Part shown: piece after piece, positions 44,659 to 53,086 of the stretch
Layout: the number at the start of each line of letters is the position of its first letter
How positions within the stretch are numbered: position 1 is the stretch's first letter
NCBI GenBank assembly: GCA_934746015.1
Contig: CAKVEW010000003.1
Span: 117,985-181,984 of the forward strand
From: an uncultured Clostridium sp.
Lineage (GTDB): Bacteria > Bacillota > Clostridia > Clostridiales > Clostridiaceae
DNA: 64,000 nt
Reading direction: 5' to 3'
Notes under the pieces: model-generated
The model's database searches: none
What the model was told of the DNA's origin: nothing
Seen by the model: only the letters and a program-made list of their open reading frames with translations
Made by a program: the position numbers and the translations under genes

Positions 44659-44688
44659 TATTATGTTGTGTAAAAATAATTTCTATAA
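44659..44688 (-). promoter_or_regulatory. Candidate SigG-type forespore promoter of the SASP gene
   Basis: Read on the minus strand, -10 CATAATA (44665-44659) fits the SigG consensus CATNHTA, and TTATA (44688-44684), 18 bases upstream, matches four of five positions of GHATR. SASP genes are classic SigG targets. Confidence 0.5.
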
Positions 44689-44757
44689 ACTATTAAATTA
44701 ATTACAATATAGGAAGGGTATTCTTATTAAGCATAAAAGTAGTACAAACTACTTTAA

Positions 44758-44822
44758 CAATGGATAATTGATAATCCATAATGCGTAATTGAGGTAAAAA
44801 CTACTAAAGTAGTTTTATATAA
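44758..44822. repeat. Dispersed palindromic repeat, half copy (TGCATAAT family)
   Basis: Iterated ATAATTGATAATCCATAATG-like units are followed by GAGGTAAAAACTACTAAAGT; the hairpin is AAAACTAC/GTAGTTTT (44797-44816). The homologous hairpin at 48100 is AAAACTCT/AGAGTTTT, two compensated pair changes. Confidence 0.7.
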
Positions 44823-44835
44823 TTTGTTTTTTATT

Positions 44836-44876
44836 AAAAAAAGAGCTGTACACTTATTTTGGTGATACAGCTCTGT
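44836..44876 (-). terminator. Terminator of the ECF S-component gene
   Basis: Arms AGAGCTGTA/TACAGCTCT (44842-44850 with 44866-44874); on the minus strand a run of seven T follows. Confidence 0.85.
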
Positions 44877-44903
44877 GAAATTTAATTTTTATGTTGATAT
44901 TTT

Positions 44904-45530
44904 TTAAAAACTTTTCTTCTGCATTTTAAAGATTGCTATTACTATTGGAGTTACAAGTAAAGCTGATAAAATAGCTTCAGCAATTCCATTAGTACCTATT
45001 ACAGTTAATAGAGCAGTTGTAACTGCACTTACTGAATTTGATAGAATAGTACCTTTATCCATAAGGATTTGAGCATAATCTTTAAAGTAAATTAAGTAAA
45101 TTGTACCAAGTACACCAATTGTGTTTACTAAAGAGCCACAAATTGCAGCAATAGTAATTGATAATTTAATATTTTTAATCTTACTTTTTATAAGTTTAAA
45201 AATGTAATAAGATATAACACCAATTAGAACTCTAGGAACTACAGATACTAATGGGTTATAAAAAAATGGTGACATTGGTGTTGGAGCTGTTATGTTTTGA
45301 TAGATTGAGAATAAACCAAAAATTAGGCCTATAGAGCCACCAACTATTGGTCCTTCTATTATAGCTCCTATTATTACAGGTAAATGTAAAATCGTTAGTT
45401 TAAAAAGTGGTAAGGGTACAAAACCAAGTCCTGTTAATCCTAAGAATACACAGATACTGGATAACATAGCTATTACTACCATCTTTCTAACGGTTTCATG
45501 GGATTTTCCCACCCCTCTAGTGTTTAACAT
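44904..45530 (-). CDS. ECF transporter S component, PanT-like
   Basis: The 208-residue membrane protein has about six hydrophobic segments and the N-terminal pattern of ECF S components (ETVRKMVVIAMLSSICVFLGLTGLG; FVPLPLFKLTILHLPVIIGAIIEGP; GGSIGLIFGLFSIYQN). It would capture a vitamin and use a shared EcfA-A'-T module encoded elsewhere. The sequence resembles the pantothenate S component PanT, but neighbouring genes give no support for the substrate. The minus-strand ATG at 45530 follows GGAGGAG. Its leader contains three hairpins. Confidence 0.8.
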   Translation of the reverse strand: MLNTRGVGKSHETVRKMVVIAMLSSICVFLGLTGLGFVPLPLFKLTILHLPVIIGAIIEGPIVGGSIGLIFGLFSIYQNITAPTPMSPFFYNPLVSVVPRVLIGVISYYIFKLIKSKIKNIKLSITIAAICGSLVNTIGVLGTIYLIYFKDYAQILMDKGTILSNSVSAVTTALLTVIGTNGIAEAILSALLVTPIVIAIFKMQKKSF

Positions 45531-45550
45531 TTTGACTCCTCCGTTCTTAT

Positions 45551-45618
45551 TCCTTATTCAAGGATATAATTCGGCAAAAAATTAATTTTTGCATAGTTCG
45601 GTTTCAAAGAATACCGAC
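45551..45618 (-). promoter_or_regulatory. Structured leader of the ECF S-component gene
   Basis: Three short hairpins lie in the presumed 5' untranslated region: TCGGT/ACCGA (45598-45617), GCAAAAA/TTTTTGC (45574-45592) and TCCTT/AAGGA (45551-45564), just before the ribosome binding site. I cannot match them to TPP, FMN, THF, preQ1 or cobalamin riboswitches. A control element is possible. Confidence 0.35.
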
Positions 45619-45685
45619 TTATATAATTTTACCATATATTGATGAGGTGTAAAGTAGAAAATATTAAAAATATATTGAAAATTTA

Positions 45686-45720
45686 TTATATCTGTTATAG
45701 TATATATATAACAGATATAA
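45686..45720. promoter_or_regulatory. Perfect 14+14 inverted repeat, candidate YtrA/GntR operator
   Basis: TTATATCTGTTATA (45686-45699) and its exact reverse complement (45707-45720) are separated by seven bases and end five bases before the ribosome binding site region of the ABC operon. A GntR/YtrA-type regulator is encoded in the same gene cluster, so this is the likely binding site. Confidence 0.7.
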
Positions 45721-45737
45721 TAATGAGAGGTGAGAGC

Positions 45738-46451
45738 ATGTTAGAAATAATAAATTATTCAAAAGTATATAAAAATGGTAAAAAAGCTGTAAATAATATT
45801 TCAATTAAAGTAAATGATGGTGAAATATTTGCTTTTATTGGTCATAATGGGGCAGGTAAAACTACTACCATAAAATCTATAGTTGGAATACTAGAATTTG
45901 AAGAGGGAGATATATTAATAGATGGAATATCTATTAAAGAAAATCCTATGGAATGTAAAAGTAGAATTGCATATATACCAGATAATCCAGATATTTATGA
46001 GTCATTAACTGGAATTCAATATTTGAATTTTATAGCAGATATCTTTAATGTTTCAAAAAATGATAGGGAAAATTTAATTAAACTTTATGCTGATAAGTTT
46101 GAAATAACAAATTTTTTAGGTGATTTAATATCTTCATATTCTCATGGAATGAAGCAAAAATTAGTTATTATTTCAGCCTTAATCCATAAACCGAAGTTAT
46201 TGATATTAGATGAACCTTTTGTGGGGCTAGATCCAAAAGCTTCACATACTTTAAAGGAAGAGATGAAGACTTTATGTAGTGAGGGAGTTTCAATATTTTT
46301 CTCTACTCATGTTTTAGAAGTTGCAGAAAAACTATGTGATAAGGTAGCAATAATTAAGGAAGGAATTATAGTAACTCAAGGAAAGATGGAAGATGTAAAA
46401 GGAAATAGTTCCTTAGAAGATATATTTATGGAGTTGATAGATAATGAGTAA
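45738..46451 (+). CDS. ABC exporter ATP-binding protein
   Basis: The 237-residue ATPase has Walker A GHNGAGKT (about 36-43), signature SYSHGMKQKL, Walker B LLILDEPFVGLD and switch His in FSTHVLEV, typical of ABC-2 exporters of the YtrB/EcsA type. ATG 45738 follows GAGAGGTGAG; the frame runs back to 45639 through the operator, which makes the longer start unlikely. It overlaps the permease gene by eight bases. Confidence 0.93.
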   Translation: MLEIINYSKVYKNGKKAVNNISIKVNDGEIFAFIGHNGAGKTTTIKSIVGILEFEEGDILIDGISIKENPMECKSRIAYIPDNPDIYESLTGIQYLNFIADIFNVSKNDRENLIKLYADKFEITNFLGDLISSYSHGMKQKLVIISALIHKPKLLILDEPFVGLDPKASHTLKEEMKTLCSEGVSIFFSTHVLEVAEKLCDKVAIIKEGIIVTQGKMEDVKGNSSLEDIFMELIDNE

Positions 46452-48042
46452 ACTAGGAAGTCTTTTAAAAATAAACCTTATTACTTCTCTTGGTATTAAT
46501 AAGTTTACTAAGGAGAAATCAAATGTTGAAAGGAATAAGTCTATATTTTTAGCTGCAACAATAGGATTTTCTGCTATTATGTTTTTAATAATGTCAATAA
46601 TGTACTTTGAACTTTTGGCAAAGGGACTACAACAAATAGGACTATTAGATATCCTTTTAGTAATGGGATTTATCTTAAGCTCTATAATAATATTTTTCAC
46701 ATCAATATATAAAGCACAAGGAGTATTATTTTCCTTTAAGGATCATGATTTATTAATGAGCTTACCTATTAAAAAAAGTGATATTTTAATTTCAAAAATG
46801 GCAGAGTTATTAGTAGTGAATTATTTCTTTTTACTATTTGTATTAGTACCATCAGGAATAATTTATTTTAAATATAGTAATATATCACCTATATTTTTTT
46901 TGAATCTAATAGTAGTATATTTAACATTGCCACTTATCCCTGTAGTTATCTCATCAATAATTGCTTTTGGAATAAGCTATATATCATCACGATTAAGACA
47001 CAAGAATTTAATTATTACTATGGGAACTTTGATAGTAGTATTTGCTATATTTATACTATCATTTAAATCAAATGAACTTGTAGAGAATTTAATTGCTAAT
47101 AGTGCATCTATTAGTGAGGGAATGTTAAAGATTTATCCTCCAGCAATTTTAGCTGTAAGAGGGCTATCAAATAATAATTTTATTTATACTTTCTTATTTG
47201 TAGTATTATCAGTATCAATTTTTGCATTGTTTGTATTTATTTTTAATAGTAGCTTTAAGACTATAACTTCAAGACTTCAAGAAAGTTATAAAAAGGCTAA
47301 CTATAAAGTGAAAGAAATGAAAAAATCATCTCAATTAAAGGCCTTATTAAATAAAGAAATCAGAAGATATTTTGCATCACCTATATATGTAATAAATACA
47401 ATTATTGGTCCAATATTATTACTTGGAATGTCAATAGCTACGTTGTTTATGGGAGAAGATGTACTTTCTACTATTCTTGAAGTGGAAATTGTAAAGGAAA
47501 TGATTCCTGTATTTTTAATAGTTGTTGTATGTGGAACTTTAGTTTTATCTTGCACCACTAATTCATCTATATCATTAGAAGGAAAAAATTTGTGGATATT
47601 AAAATCAAGTCCAATTAGGCCAATAGAAATATTTAAAGCAAAAATATCATTAAATTTAATTTTAATTATACCAGCTTTAATAATTTCAAATATAATTTTT
47701 ACAATTTCATTAAAGTTAACAATGACTCAAGTTGCTTGGCTTATGGTTATATCAATTATTTTTTCATTAGTGGTACCTATAATAGGAATTATAATAAACC
47801 TAGTATTCCCTAAATTCAATTGGGTTTCAGAAACAGCTGTAGTTAAACAAGGAGCAAGTGTAATTATTCAAATGTTAATTTCTGCAGTTATAGTAGCAAT
47901 TCCAGTATTAATATTTATTTATGGAAATATACAAAATATAAACTTATTGCTATTAGGAACATTAATTTATGAATTAATAATATTAACAGTTGTAACAATA
48001 ATTTTAAATACTACTGCTGTAAAATTATTTAACAAACTATAG
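46444..48042 (+). CDS. ABC exporter permease (532 aa)
   Basis: The large membrane protein has about twelve hydrophobic segments in two halves, separated by a basic cytoplasmic region (FKTITSRLQESYKKANYKVKEMKKSSQLKALLNKEIRRYFASP near 275-315). The layout fits the two-domain ABC-2-type permeases that pair with ATPases of this class. Start ATG 46444 lies within the ATPase gene end. Followed by a small hairpin (48043-48060, GGGCTG/CAGCCC) with no T run, and then a palindromic element. Confidence 0.88.
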   Translation: MSKLGSLLKINLITSLGINKFTKEKSNVERNKSIFLAATIGFSAIMFLIMSIMYFELLAKGLQQIGLLDILLVMGFILSSIIIFFTSIYKAQGVLFSFKDHDLLMSLPIKKSDILISKMAELLVVNYFFLLFVLVPSGIIYFKYSNISPIFFLNLIVVYLTLPLIPVVISSIIAFGISYISSRLRHKNLIITMGTLIVVFAIFILSFKSNELVENLIANSASISEGMLKIYPPAILAVRGLSNNNFIYTFLFVVLSVSIFALFVFIFNSSFKTITSRLQESYKKANYKVKEMKKSSQLKALLNKEIRRYFASPIYVINTIIGPILLLGMSIATLFMGEDVLSTILEVEIVKEMIPVFLIVVVCGTLVLSCTTNSSISLEGKNLWILKSSPIRPIEIFKAKISLNLILIIPALIISNIIFTISLKLTMTQVAWLMVISIIFSLVVPIIGIIINLVFPKFNWVSETAVVKQGASVIIQMLISAVIVAIPVLIFIYGNIQNINLLLLGTLIYELIILTVVTIILNTTAVKLFNKL

Positions 48043-48068
48043 TGGGCTGTAAGCAGCCCAAATAAAAA

Positions 48069-48238
48069 AATGCATAATGCATAGTGCATAATTAAGGTAA
48101 AAACTCTTACAGAGTTTTGAAAAATGAAAAAATGAAAAAATGATGGATTAAATTCCTCTGGAATTTATAAATTTTCTTAATTCAGCTCTGATGAATTATT
48201 TCCACAATTATGCATTATGCATTAACAATTATGCATTC
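48069..48238. repeat. Complete palindromic element (TGCATAAT family)
   Basis: About 170 bases with terminal inverted repeats: 48069-48093 (AATGCATAATGCATAGTGC and on) against 48206-48237. Inside are three hairpins: AAAACTCT/AGAGTTTT (48100-48118), AATTCC/GGAATT near 48151-48166 and AATTCA/TGAATT near 48179-48197. It encodes no protein and lies between the permease and GntR genes. Half copies occur at 3064, 7896 and 44758. Confidence 0.8.
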
Positions 48239-48255
48239 AGAAAAGGGGTGTTTTA

Positions 48256-48636
48256 ATGATTTTAAGAATAGACTTTGATTCAGAAGTGCCAATTTACATT
48301 CAAATAAAAAATCAAGTTATTGAGGGAATAGCTAGGGGAGAAATTGAGATAGAAGAGGAATTACCATCTGTTAGAGCTTTAGCAGAGGATATAGGAGTAA
48401 ATATGCATACTGTTAATAAGGCTTATAGTATACTAAAAGAAGAAGGATATATAAAAATTGATAGAAGAAAAGGAGCGGTAGTTTCTTTAAATTTGAATTT
48501 ATCAAGGGAAAGATTTGAAGAAGATTTGAAAGATAACTTATATTATTATATGGCTCAATGTTTTAATAGAGGCATTAATAAAGATGCAATTAAAGACTAC
48601 ATAGATAAAGTATTCTTAGAATTTAATGAAAAGTAG
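48256..48636 (+). CDS. GntR-family regulator, YtrA subfamily
   Basis: The 126-residue protein has a GntR winged helix (residues about 8-78: VPIYIQIKNQVIEGIARGEIEIEEELPSVRALAEDIGVNMHTVNKAYSILKEEGYI) and only ~45 helical residues after it, the short C-terminal dimerisation tail of the YtrA subgroup. YtrA repressors control neighbouring ABC exporter genes in response to cell-envelope antibiotics. The proposed operator is at 45686. AAAGGGGTG precedes ATG 48256. Confidence 0.92.
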   Translation: MILRIDFDSEVPIYIQIKNQVIEGIARGEIEIEEELPSVRALAEDIGVNMHTVNKAYSILKEEGYIKIDRRKGAVVSLNLNLSRERFEEDLKDNLYYYMAQCFNRGINKDAIKDYIDKVFLEFNEK

Positions 48637-48646
48637 GTGAAAGTTA

Positions 48647-49777
48647 ATGGAAAAGATAATAATTTTAAGTTGCACAATTATTATAAGTATAATTCTATTT
48701 TTTTCAACCTTTCTTGTAAATAAGTTTTCAAATAATGGAATAATATTTGGAGTTAGGGTTCCAAAGGAATATGAAAAAGATGAAGATATATTAAAGTTAG
48801 AGAGAGAATATAAGAAAAACTATTTGATTTTTATTTTGCCATTAATTCTTATAATTAATATAATAGTTGCTTTTAACTGGAAAATATCTATATTTATATT
48901 GCTAATTTTTCTTTTAATAATAGTATGTAATATTCCGGTGATTATATATTGGAAGAAAACAATGAAATTAAAAGAAGAAAAGGGATGGAAGAAGCTAGGG
49001 AAAAATGTAGTTCTTGTTGATACTTCAATTAGAAAACCTAAATTAAGAGAAGATAATGTTGTAATAAAAACTAGAACATTTATGATATTATTAGTATTTC
49101 CTTTAATTACACTTATTTTAACTCTTATAGCATATAAAAATGTTCCAAATCCTTTCCCTATTCATTATAATGCAGAAGGGATAGCAGATAGTTTTGTAAA
49201 TAAAGAAGGATTTAAAGGCTTTTTCTATTTAGTTATATTTCCTATATTAATTCAAACAGGGATGATAATTTTATTAGCATTAACAAATAGATTTGCCATA
49301 AATGGTAAGGTTGAAATAAATAGCGGAACCTTAGAAGAAATTAAGGAGCAAAGAAAAGTATTTAAAAGAATTAATTCTATATTATTATTTTTAGTAACTT
49401 TAGAAATATCAATGATGCTTACCTTTATACAATTTTGTACTATTTTTTCTTGGAATATAAATATTATAAATACAATTTTCTTGCCTACAATATTATTAAC
49501 TACACTTATATTTTCAGTAATTAGCTATAAAATAGGACAAGGTGGAAAAAATATTAAAATTAATAAAGAAGATAAAGAAATATATAGAGATGATGATAAG
49601 AATTGGCTATTAGGTAATTTTTATTATAACAAAAAGGACCCCAGCATATTCGTAGAAAAAAGAGTAGGCATTGGGTGGGATGTTAATTTAGGAAATCCAA
49701 TTGGATTAATAATAATGCTTCTACCTTTTGTGTTAATCATAGTATTATTTATATATTTAATAGTAATGGGAGTATAA
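48647..49777 (+). CDS. SdpI-like membrane protein with DUF1648 and DUF5808 segments
   Basis: The 376-residue protein has about eight membrane segments. Around residues 170-195 is the DUF1648 signature VPNPFPIHYNAEGIADSFVNK; near the C-terminus is YRDDDKNWLLGNFYYNKKDPSIFVEKRVGIGW, the DUF5808 pattern. Proteins with DUF1648 include the SdpI immunity protein. It lies 10 bases after the GntR gene (GTAGGTGA site), so it is under the same control. Confidence 0.85.
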   Translation: MEKIIILSCTIIISIILFFSTFLVNKFSNNGIIFGVRVPKEYEKDEDILKLEREYKKNYLIFILPLILIINIIVAFNWKISIFILLIFLLIIVCNIPVIIYWKKTMKLKEEKGWKKLGKNVVLVDTSIRKPKLREDNVVIKTRTFMILLVFPLITLILTLIAYKNVPNPFPIHYNAEGIADSFVNKEGFKGFFYLVIFPILIQTGMIILLALTNRFAINGKVEINSGTLEEIKEQRKVFKRINSILLFLVTLEISMMLTFIQFCTIFSWNINIINTIFLPTILLTTLIFSVISYKIGQGGKNIKINKEDKEIYRDDDKNWLLGNFYYNKKDPSIFVEKRVGIGWDVNLGNPIGLIIMLLPFVLIIVLFIYLIVMGV

Positions 49778-49795
49778 ATTGTAGGAGGTGTTCTT

Positions 49796-50860
49796 ATGAA
49801 TAATATAGAATATATTTTAGTATTTAATTTTACAATTATATCTCTAGGGGTATTATCATATTATTTAAATAGTTTTTCTAATAATGGAATATATTTTGGA
49901 GTTCGTATTCCTAAAAAGTTTAAAGAAATGAAAGAACTTAAAGACTTAGAAAAGGAATATAAAAGGATTGTTTTAGTATCATTCTTAATATTAATAGTCC
50001 TTTTTAATATAGTTTTATTTATAAATAGAAATAGCAGTGAAGAAAAGATATCTATAATTTTAGGGATTACTACAATTTTATCTGTAGTAATTCATATTAT
50101 AGTTTATTCTATATACAATATAAAATTAAAAAAATTAAAAGAAAATAATAATTGGAATTATAAAGGTAATAATATTGTAATAGTAGATACCACTTTAAGG
50201 AAGCCAAAGAAAGATGAGAAATATAAGCCTTTAAAGGATTGGATATTTTTAATTCCAATTATTTTACCAATAAGTACGCTAGTATTAACTTATATAAGAA
50301 GCAAAGAATTAATAGATCCAGGATTTTCTAATATATATAAATTTCCTTTTATAGGAATAATAATGTGTTTATTTATGTATTTATTAGCAAAGATAAGCTT
50401 AAGGTCAAGAGTGGATTTAAATAGTAGTAATATTGAAAGTACAATAAAATATAAGAAAAAAATAAAAAGGTTAATATCATTATTTTTTTTAATAAATGAG
50501 GTAGAGATTCTTATTCTTTACTCAATAATTCAACTTGGAGTAATTTATGATTTTTATTCTGAAAAGCTAATTTCACATATTAATACATTTATTTCAATTA
50601 GTATTGTTATTTTTTTGTTAGTCTTTATTATATTAGGAATAAGTCAAAGAGATACTAGGGAAAATGAAAATCAAGAAGAAGCTTACAAGGATGATGATAG
50701 CAATTGGATACTTGGGATGTTTTATTATAACAAAAAGGATCCAGCTTTTATGATTGAGAAAAGAGTAGGACTTGGATATACAATTAATTTTGCAAATAAG
50801 TTTTCTTTGATTGTATTATTTTTAATTATAATCTTTATTATTTTTATGTCATATATTTAA
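49796..50860 (+). CDS. Membrane protein, diverged paralogue of the preceding SdpI-like protein
   Basis: The 354-residue protein shares the opening pattern (NSFSNNGIYFGVRIPKKFKE against NKFSNNGIIFGVRVPKEYEK), IVIVDTTLRKPK and the DUF5808 end (YKDDDSNWILGMFYYNKKDP) with its neighbour, but the DUF1648 Pro-x-His-x-Asn motif is missing. This indicates duplication followed by loss of one conserved site. AGGAGGTG precedes ATG 49796. Confidence 0.82.
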   Translation: MNNIEYILVFNFTIISLGVLSYYLNSFSNNGIYFGVRIPKKFKEMKELKDLEKEYKRIVLVSFLILIVLFNIVLFINRNSSEEKISIILGITTILSVVIHIIVYSIYNIKLKKLKENNNWNYKGNNIVIVDTTLRKPKKDEKYKPLKDWIFLIPIILPISTLVLTYIRSKELIDPGFSNIYKFPFIGIIMCLFMYLLAKISLRSRVDLNSSNIESTIKYKKKIKRLISLFFLINEVEILILYSIIQLGVIYDFYSEKLISHINTFISISIVIFLLVFIILGISQRDTRENENQEEAYKDDDSNWILGMFYYNKKDPAFMIEKRVGLGYTINFANKFSLIVLFLIIIFIIFMSYI

Positions 50861-50891
50861 TATTTTATTATGTAAAAGGGGGAGTTTTAAT

Positions 50892-51692
50892 ATGGTCAAT
50901 AATTTATCAATTATTTTTATGGGAATTAGTTTAATTTTAAGTTTAGGGTTACCTATTGGAGGAATTATCTATTTAAAGGTGAAACATAAGGTAAGTTTAA
51001 AAGTTTTCTTTATAGGAATGTTAGCTTTTTTTATTGCTGTTCAAATTATAGAAGCACCTATACACAATTACTTTTTAAATATTAATAAGAGCACTTCAGA
51101 ATTTTTACTAGGTAATCCAGTGGCATATATGCTTTATGGGGGATTAATGGCAGGAATTTTTGAAGAAACAGCAAGATTAATATCCTTCAAGTATTTAATT
51201 AAAGATAGAAATGATATAACAGCAGTAACATATGGAGTTGGACATGGAGGAATGGAAGCTATATTAATTGGAGGGGTTAGTAGTTTAAATGCTATTGTTT
51301 ACTCAATACTTATTAACAATGGTGGATTCCAATCAACAATGGAGAAAGCTTTAGTTTCAGAGGAAGTAATAAGTACAACCTATAACCATTTTGTAAATAG
51401 TAGCTCAGTTTTGTGGCTAATGCCAGGCTTTGAAAGAATTATAGCCATGATTATTCATATTTCCTTATCTATATTAGTTTTTCATGCTGTAAAAGAAAAG
51501 AAATACATTTACTTTTTTATATCTATAGTATGTCATGCAGTGATAAATTTCCCAGCAGCCCTTTATCAAGCAGGAGTTATTAGTAATGTTTATATAATAG
51601 AATTAATAACCTTAGTATTTGCTATTATATTAGGATTTGTTGTTTTTAAAAAATTAATAAAAAAAATCCATAATAATGATGAAATTATTTAG
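50892..51692 (+). CDS. YhfC family membrane protein, possible intramembrane metalloprotease
   Basis: The 266-residue protein has about seven membrane segments and the YhfC family marks: MAGIFEETARLISFKYL (EExxR), YGVGHGGMEAI, IHISLSILVFHAVK and VCHAVINFPAALYQAG, a His/Glu arrangement like CPBP-type proteases. AAAGGGGG precedes ATG 50892. It ends the YtrA-controlled cluster; nothing shows its substrate. Confidence 0.83.
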   Translation: MVNNLSIIFMGISLILSLGLPIGGIIYLKVKHKVSLKVFFIGMLAFFIAVQIIEAPIHNYFLNINKSTSEFLLGNPVAYMLYGGLMAGIFEETARLISFKYLIKDRNDITAVTYGVGHGGMEAILIGGVSSLNAIVYSILINNGGFQSTMEKALVSEEVISTTYNHFVNSSSVLWLMPGFERIIAMIIHISLSILVFHAVKEKKYIYFFISIVCHAVINFPAALYQAGVISNVYIIELITLVFAIILGFVVFKKLIKKIHNNDEII

Positions 51693-51808
51693 GGAAACCC
51701 TTATAATAGTATTAATATAATAATTGTTATGTGGGGTTTATGTAAAAAGTTAAAATTTTAAATATAGATTTTCTAATATAATTTAAACTATTAAATATAT
51801 CTATTTTA

Positions 51809-51870
51809 GAAACTCCGTTAGGAGTTTCTTCTTTAATTTTAAATTTTACATTCTTCATTCTACATTAAAA
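51809..51870. repeat. Hairpin with TGTAAAATG-type arm
   Basis: The hairpin GAAACTCC/GGAGTTTC (51809-51828) is followed by TTCTTTAATTTT and then AAATTTTACATTCTTCATTC, the inverted counterpart of the left half of the element at 10335. It may terminate the YhfC transcript. The 51693-51808 stretch before it is AT-rich and empty. Confidence 0.65.
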
Positions 51871-51884
51871 TAAGGGGGCTAAAT

Positions 51885-52349
51885 ATGAAAAATTTAATTA
51901 TTAGAAAGGCTAGGGCTGGGGATGAATCAGGGGTTTTAAAATTAGTGAAGGAAGTTTTAGAATCCTATGGATTAGATTTAAATCCAACAGGAGAAGACTT
52001 AGATATTACTGATATACCTAAATACTATATGGAGAATCATGGGGATTTCGAAGTTATAGAATTTAAGGGAAATATAATAGCTAGCTATGGTATCTATAAA
52101 ATAGATTCAGAAACCTGTGAGCTTAGAAAGATGTATTTAAAGCAAAATTTTCAAGGAATGGGGCTTGGAAATATAATGATAGAAAATGCACTTAAAATAG
52201 CAAAGTCACTAGGATATAAGAGAATGACTTTGCAAACAAATTCTCTTTTGTATAAAGCAATAAAATTATATGAAAAATATGGCTTTGAAGAACTAGAGGA
52301 AGAAGTATGTGAAAGATGTGATTTAGCAATGTTTAGGGATATTGCGTAA
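51885..52349 (+). CDS. GNAT family N-acetyltransferase
   Basis: The 154-residue protein has the GNAT fold: IRKARAGDESGVLKLVKEVL at the start, ELRKMYLKQNFQGMGLGNIMIENALKIAKSLGYKRMTLQT containing the acetyl-CoA loop Q/R-x-x-G-x-G/A, and LYEKYGFEE near the end. Substrate unknown. GGGGG precedes ATG 51885. Followed 36 bases later by a second GNAT gene. Confidence 0.9.
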   Translation: MKNLIIRKARAGDESGVLKLVKEVLESYGLDLNPTGEDLDITDIPKYYMENHGDFEVIEFKGNIIASYGIYKIDSETCELRKMYLKQNFQGMGLGNIMIENALKIAKSLGYKRMTLQTNSLLYKAIKLYEKYGFEELEEEVCERCDLAMFRDIA

Positions 52350-52385
52350 ATTATTTATTTTTTAGTACTTAATAGGGGGTTATTT

Positions 52386-52883
52386 ATGAAGTATTATGAT
52401 ACTAATATAGAAAGTTTAAAGATTAGGGAAACAAGTGAAGAGGATTGTAGCCTTATATTATCTCTTATTAAAGATATTGCAGAATATGAAAAAATGTCAG
52501 ATGAAGTAATAGCCACAGAGGAAAGCTTAAGAGAATCTATTTTTAAAAATAAAAGAGCTGAAGTAGTGATTTTAGAACTAGATGAAAAAGCTATAGGATA
52601 TGCTTTATATTTCTATAACTTCTCAACTTTTATTGGGAAAAGTGGCTTATATTTAGAAGATATTTTTATTAAAAAAGAGGCAAGAGGAAAAGGAATAGGA
52701 AAAGAAGTTTTTAAATTTCTTGTTAAAAAGGCCAAGGAAGAGGGTTGTAAAAGAATGGAGTGGGCATGCCTTGATTGGAATGAGCCATCAATTAAATTTT
52801 ACAAATCACTAGGGGCTATTCCTATGGATGATTGGACTATATATAGATTAACTGAAAAAGAAATAAATAGATTAAGTAAGTAA
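52386..52883 (+). CDS. GNAT family N-acetyltransferase (spermidine/diamine-type)
   Basis: The 165-residue protein resembles the diamine acetyltransferase branch: IRETSEEDCSLILSLIKDIAEYEKM at the N-terminus, GLYLEDIFIKKEARGKGIGKEVFKFLVKKAKEEGCKRMEWACLDWN with the acetyl-CoA loop ARGKGIG, and IKFYKSLGAIPMDDWTIYRL. The match to spermidine/spermine-type enzymes is by pattern only. AGGGGG precedes ATG 52386. Confidence 0.9.
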   Translation: MKYYDTNIESLKIRETSEEDCSLILSLIKDIAEYEKMSDEVIATEESLRESIFKNKRAEVVILELDEKAIGYALYFYNFSTFIGKSGLYLEDIFIKKEARGKGIGKEVFKFLVKKAKEEGCKRMEWACLDWNEPSIKFYKSLGAIPMDDWTIYRLTEKEINRLSK

Positions 52884-52963
52884 AAAGTAAGTATAACTAG
52901 TATGAATTTTTATGAGGATGTTAGATGCTTATTAAAGCATTAATGTTGATATTTGGATAGAAG

Positions 52964-53055
52964 AAAGTGGACAAATTGAAGTAATCTCTTTAGAAAAGGC
53001 AATTAAAATAATAAAACTGTTTTTAAAGGAGGGATAGAGATTTGTCCACTTTTAA
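52964..53055. terminator. Bidirectional long-stem terminator between convergent genes
   Basis: A 12-base-pair perfect outer stem AAAGTGGACAAA/TTTGTCCACTTT (52964-52975 with 53041-53052) encloses TTGAAGTAATCTCTTTA and its partial complement. The outer stem closely resembles that at 14665 and likewise separates a plus gene from a minus gene. Confidence 0.75.
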
Positions 53056-53086
53056 TTATTACTGAATTTCCATCATTATTTTTTTA

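Noticed and set aside
48043..48060. GGGCTG/CAGCCC hairpin after the exporter permease as a terminator
   Set aside because: An A-rich tract follows on the plus strand instead of a T run, so termination toward GntR is doubtful.
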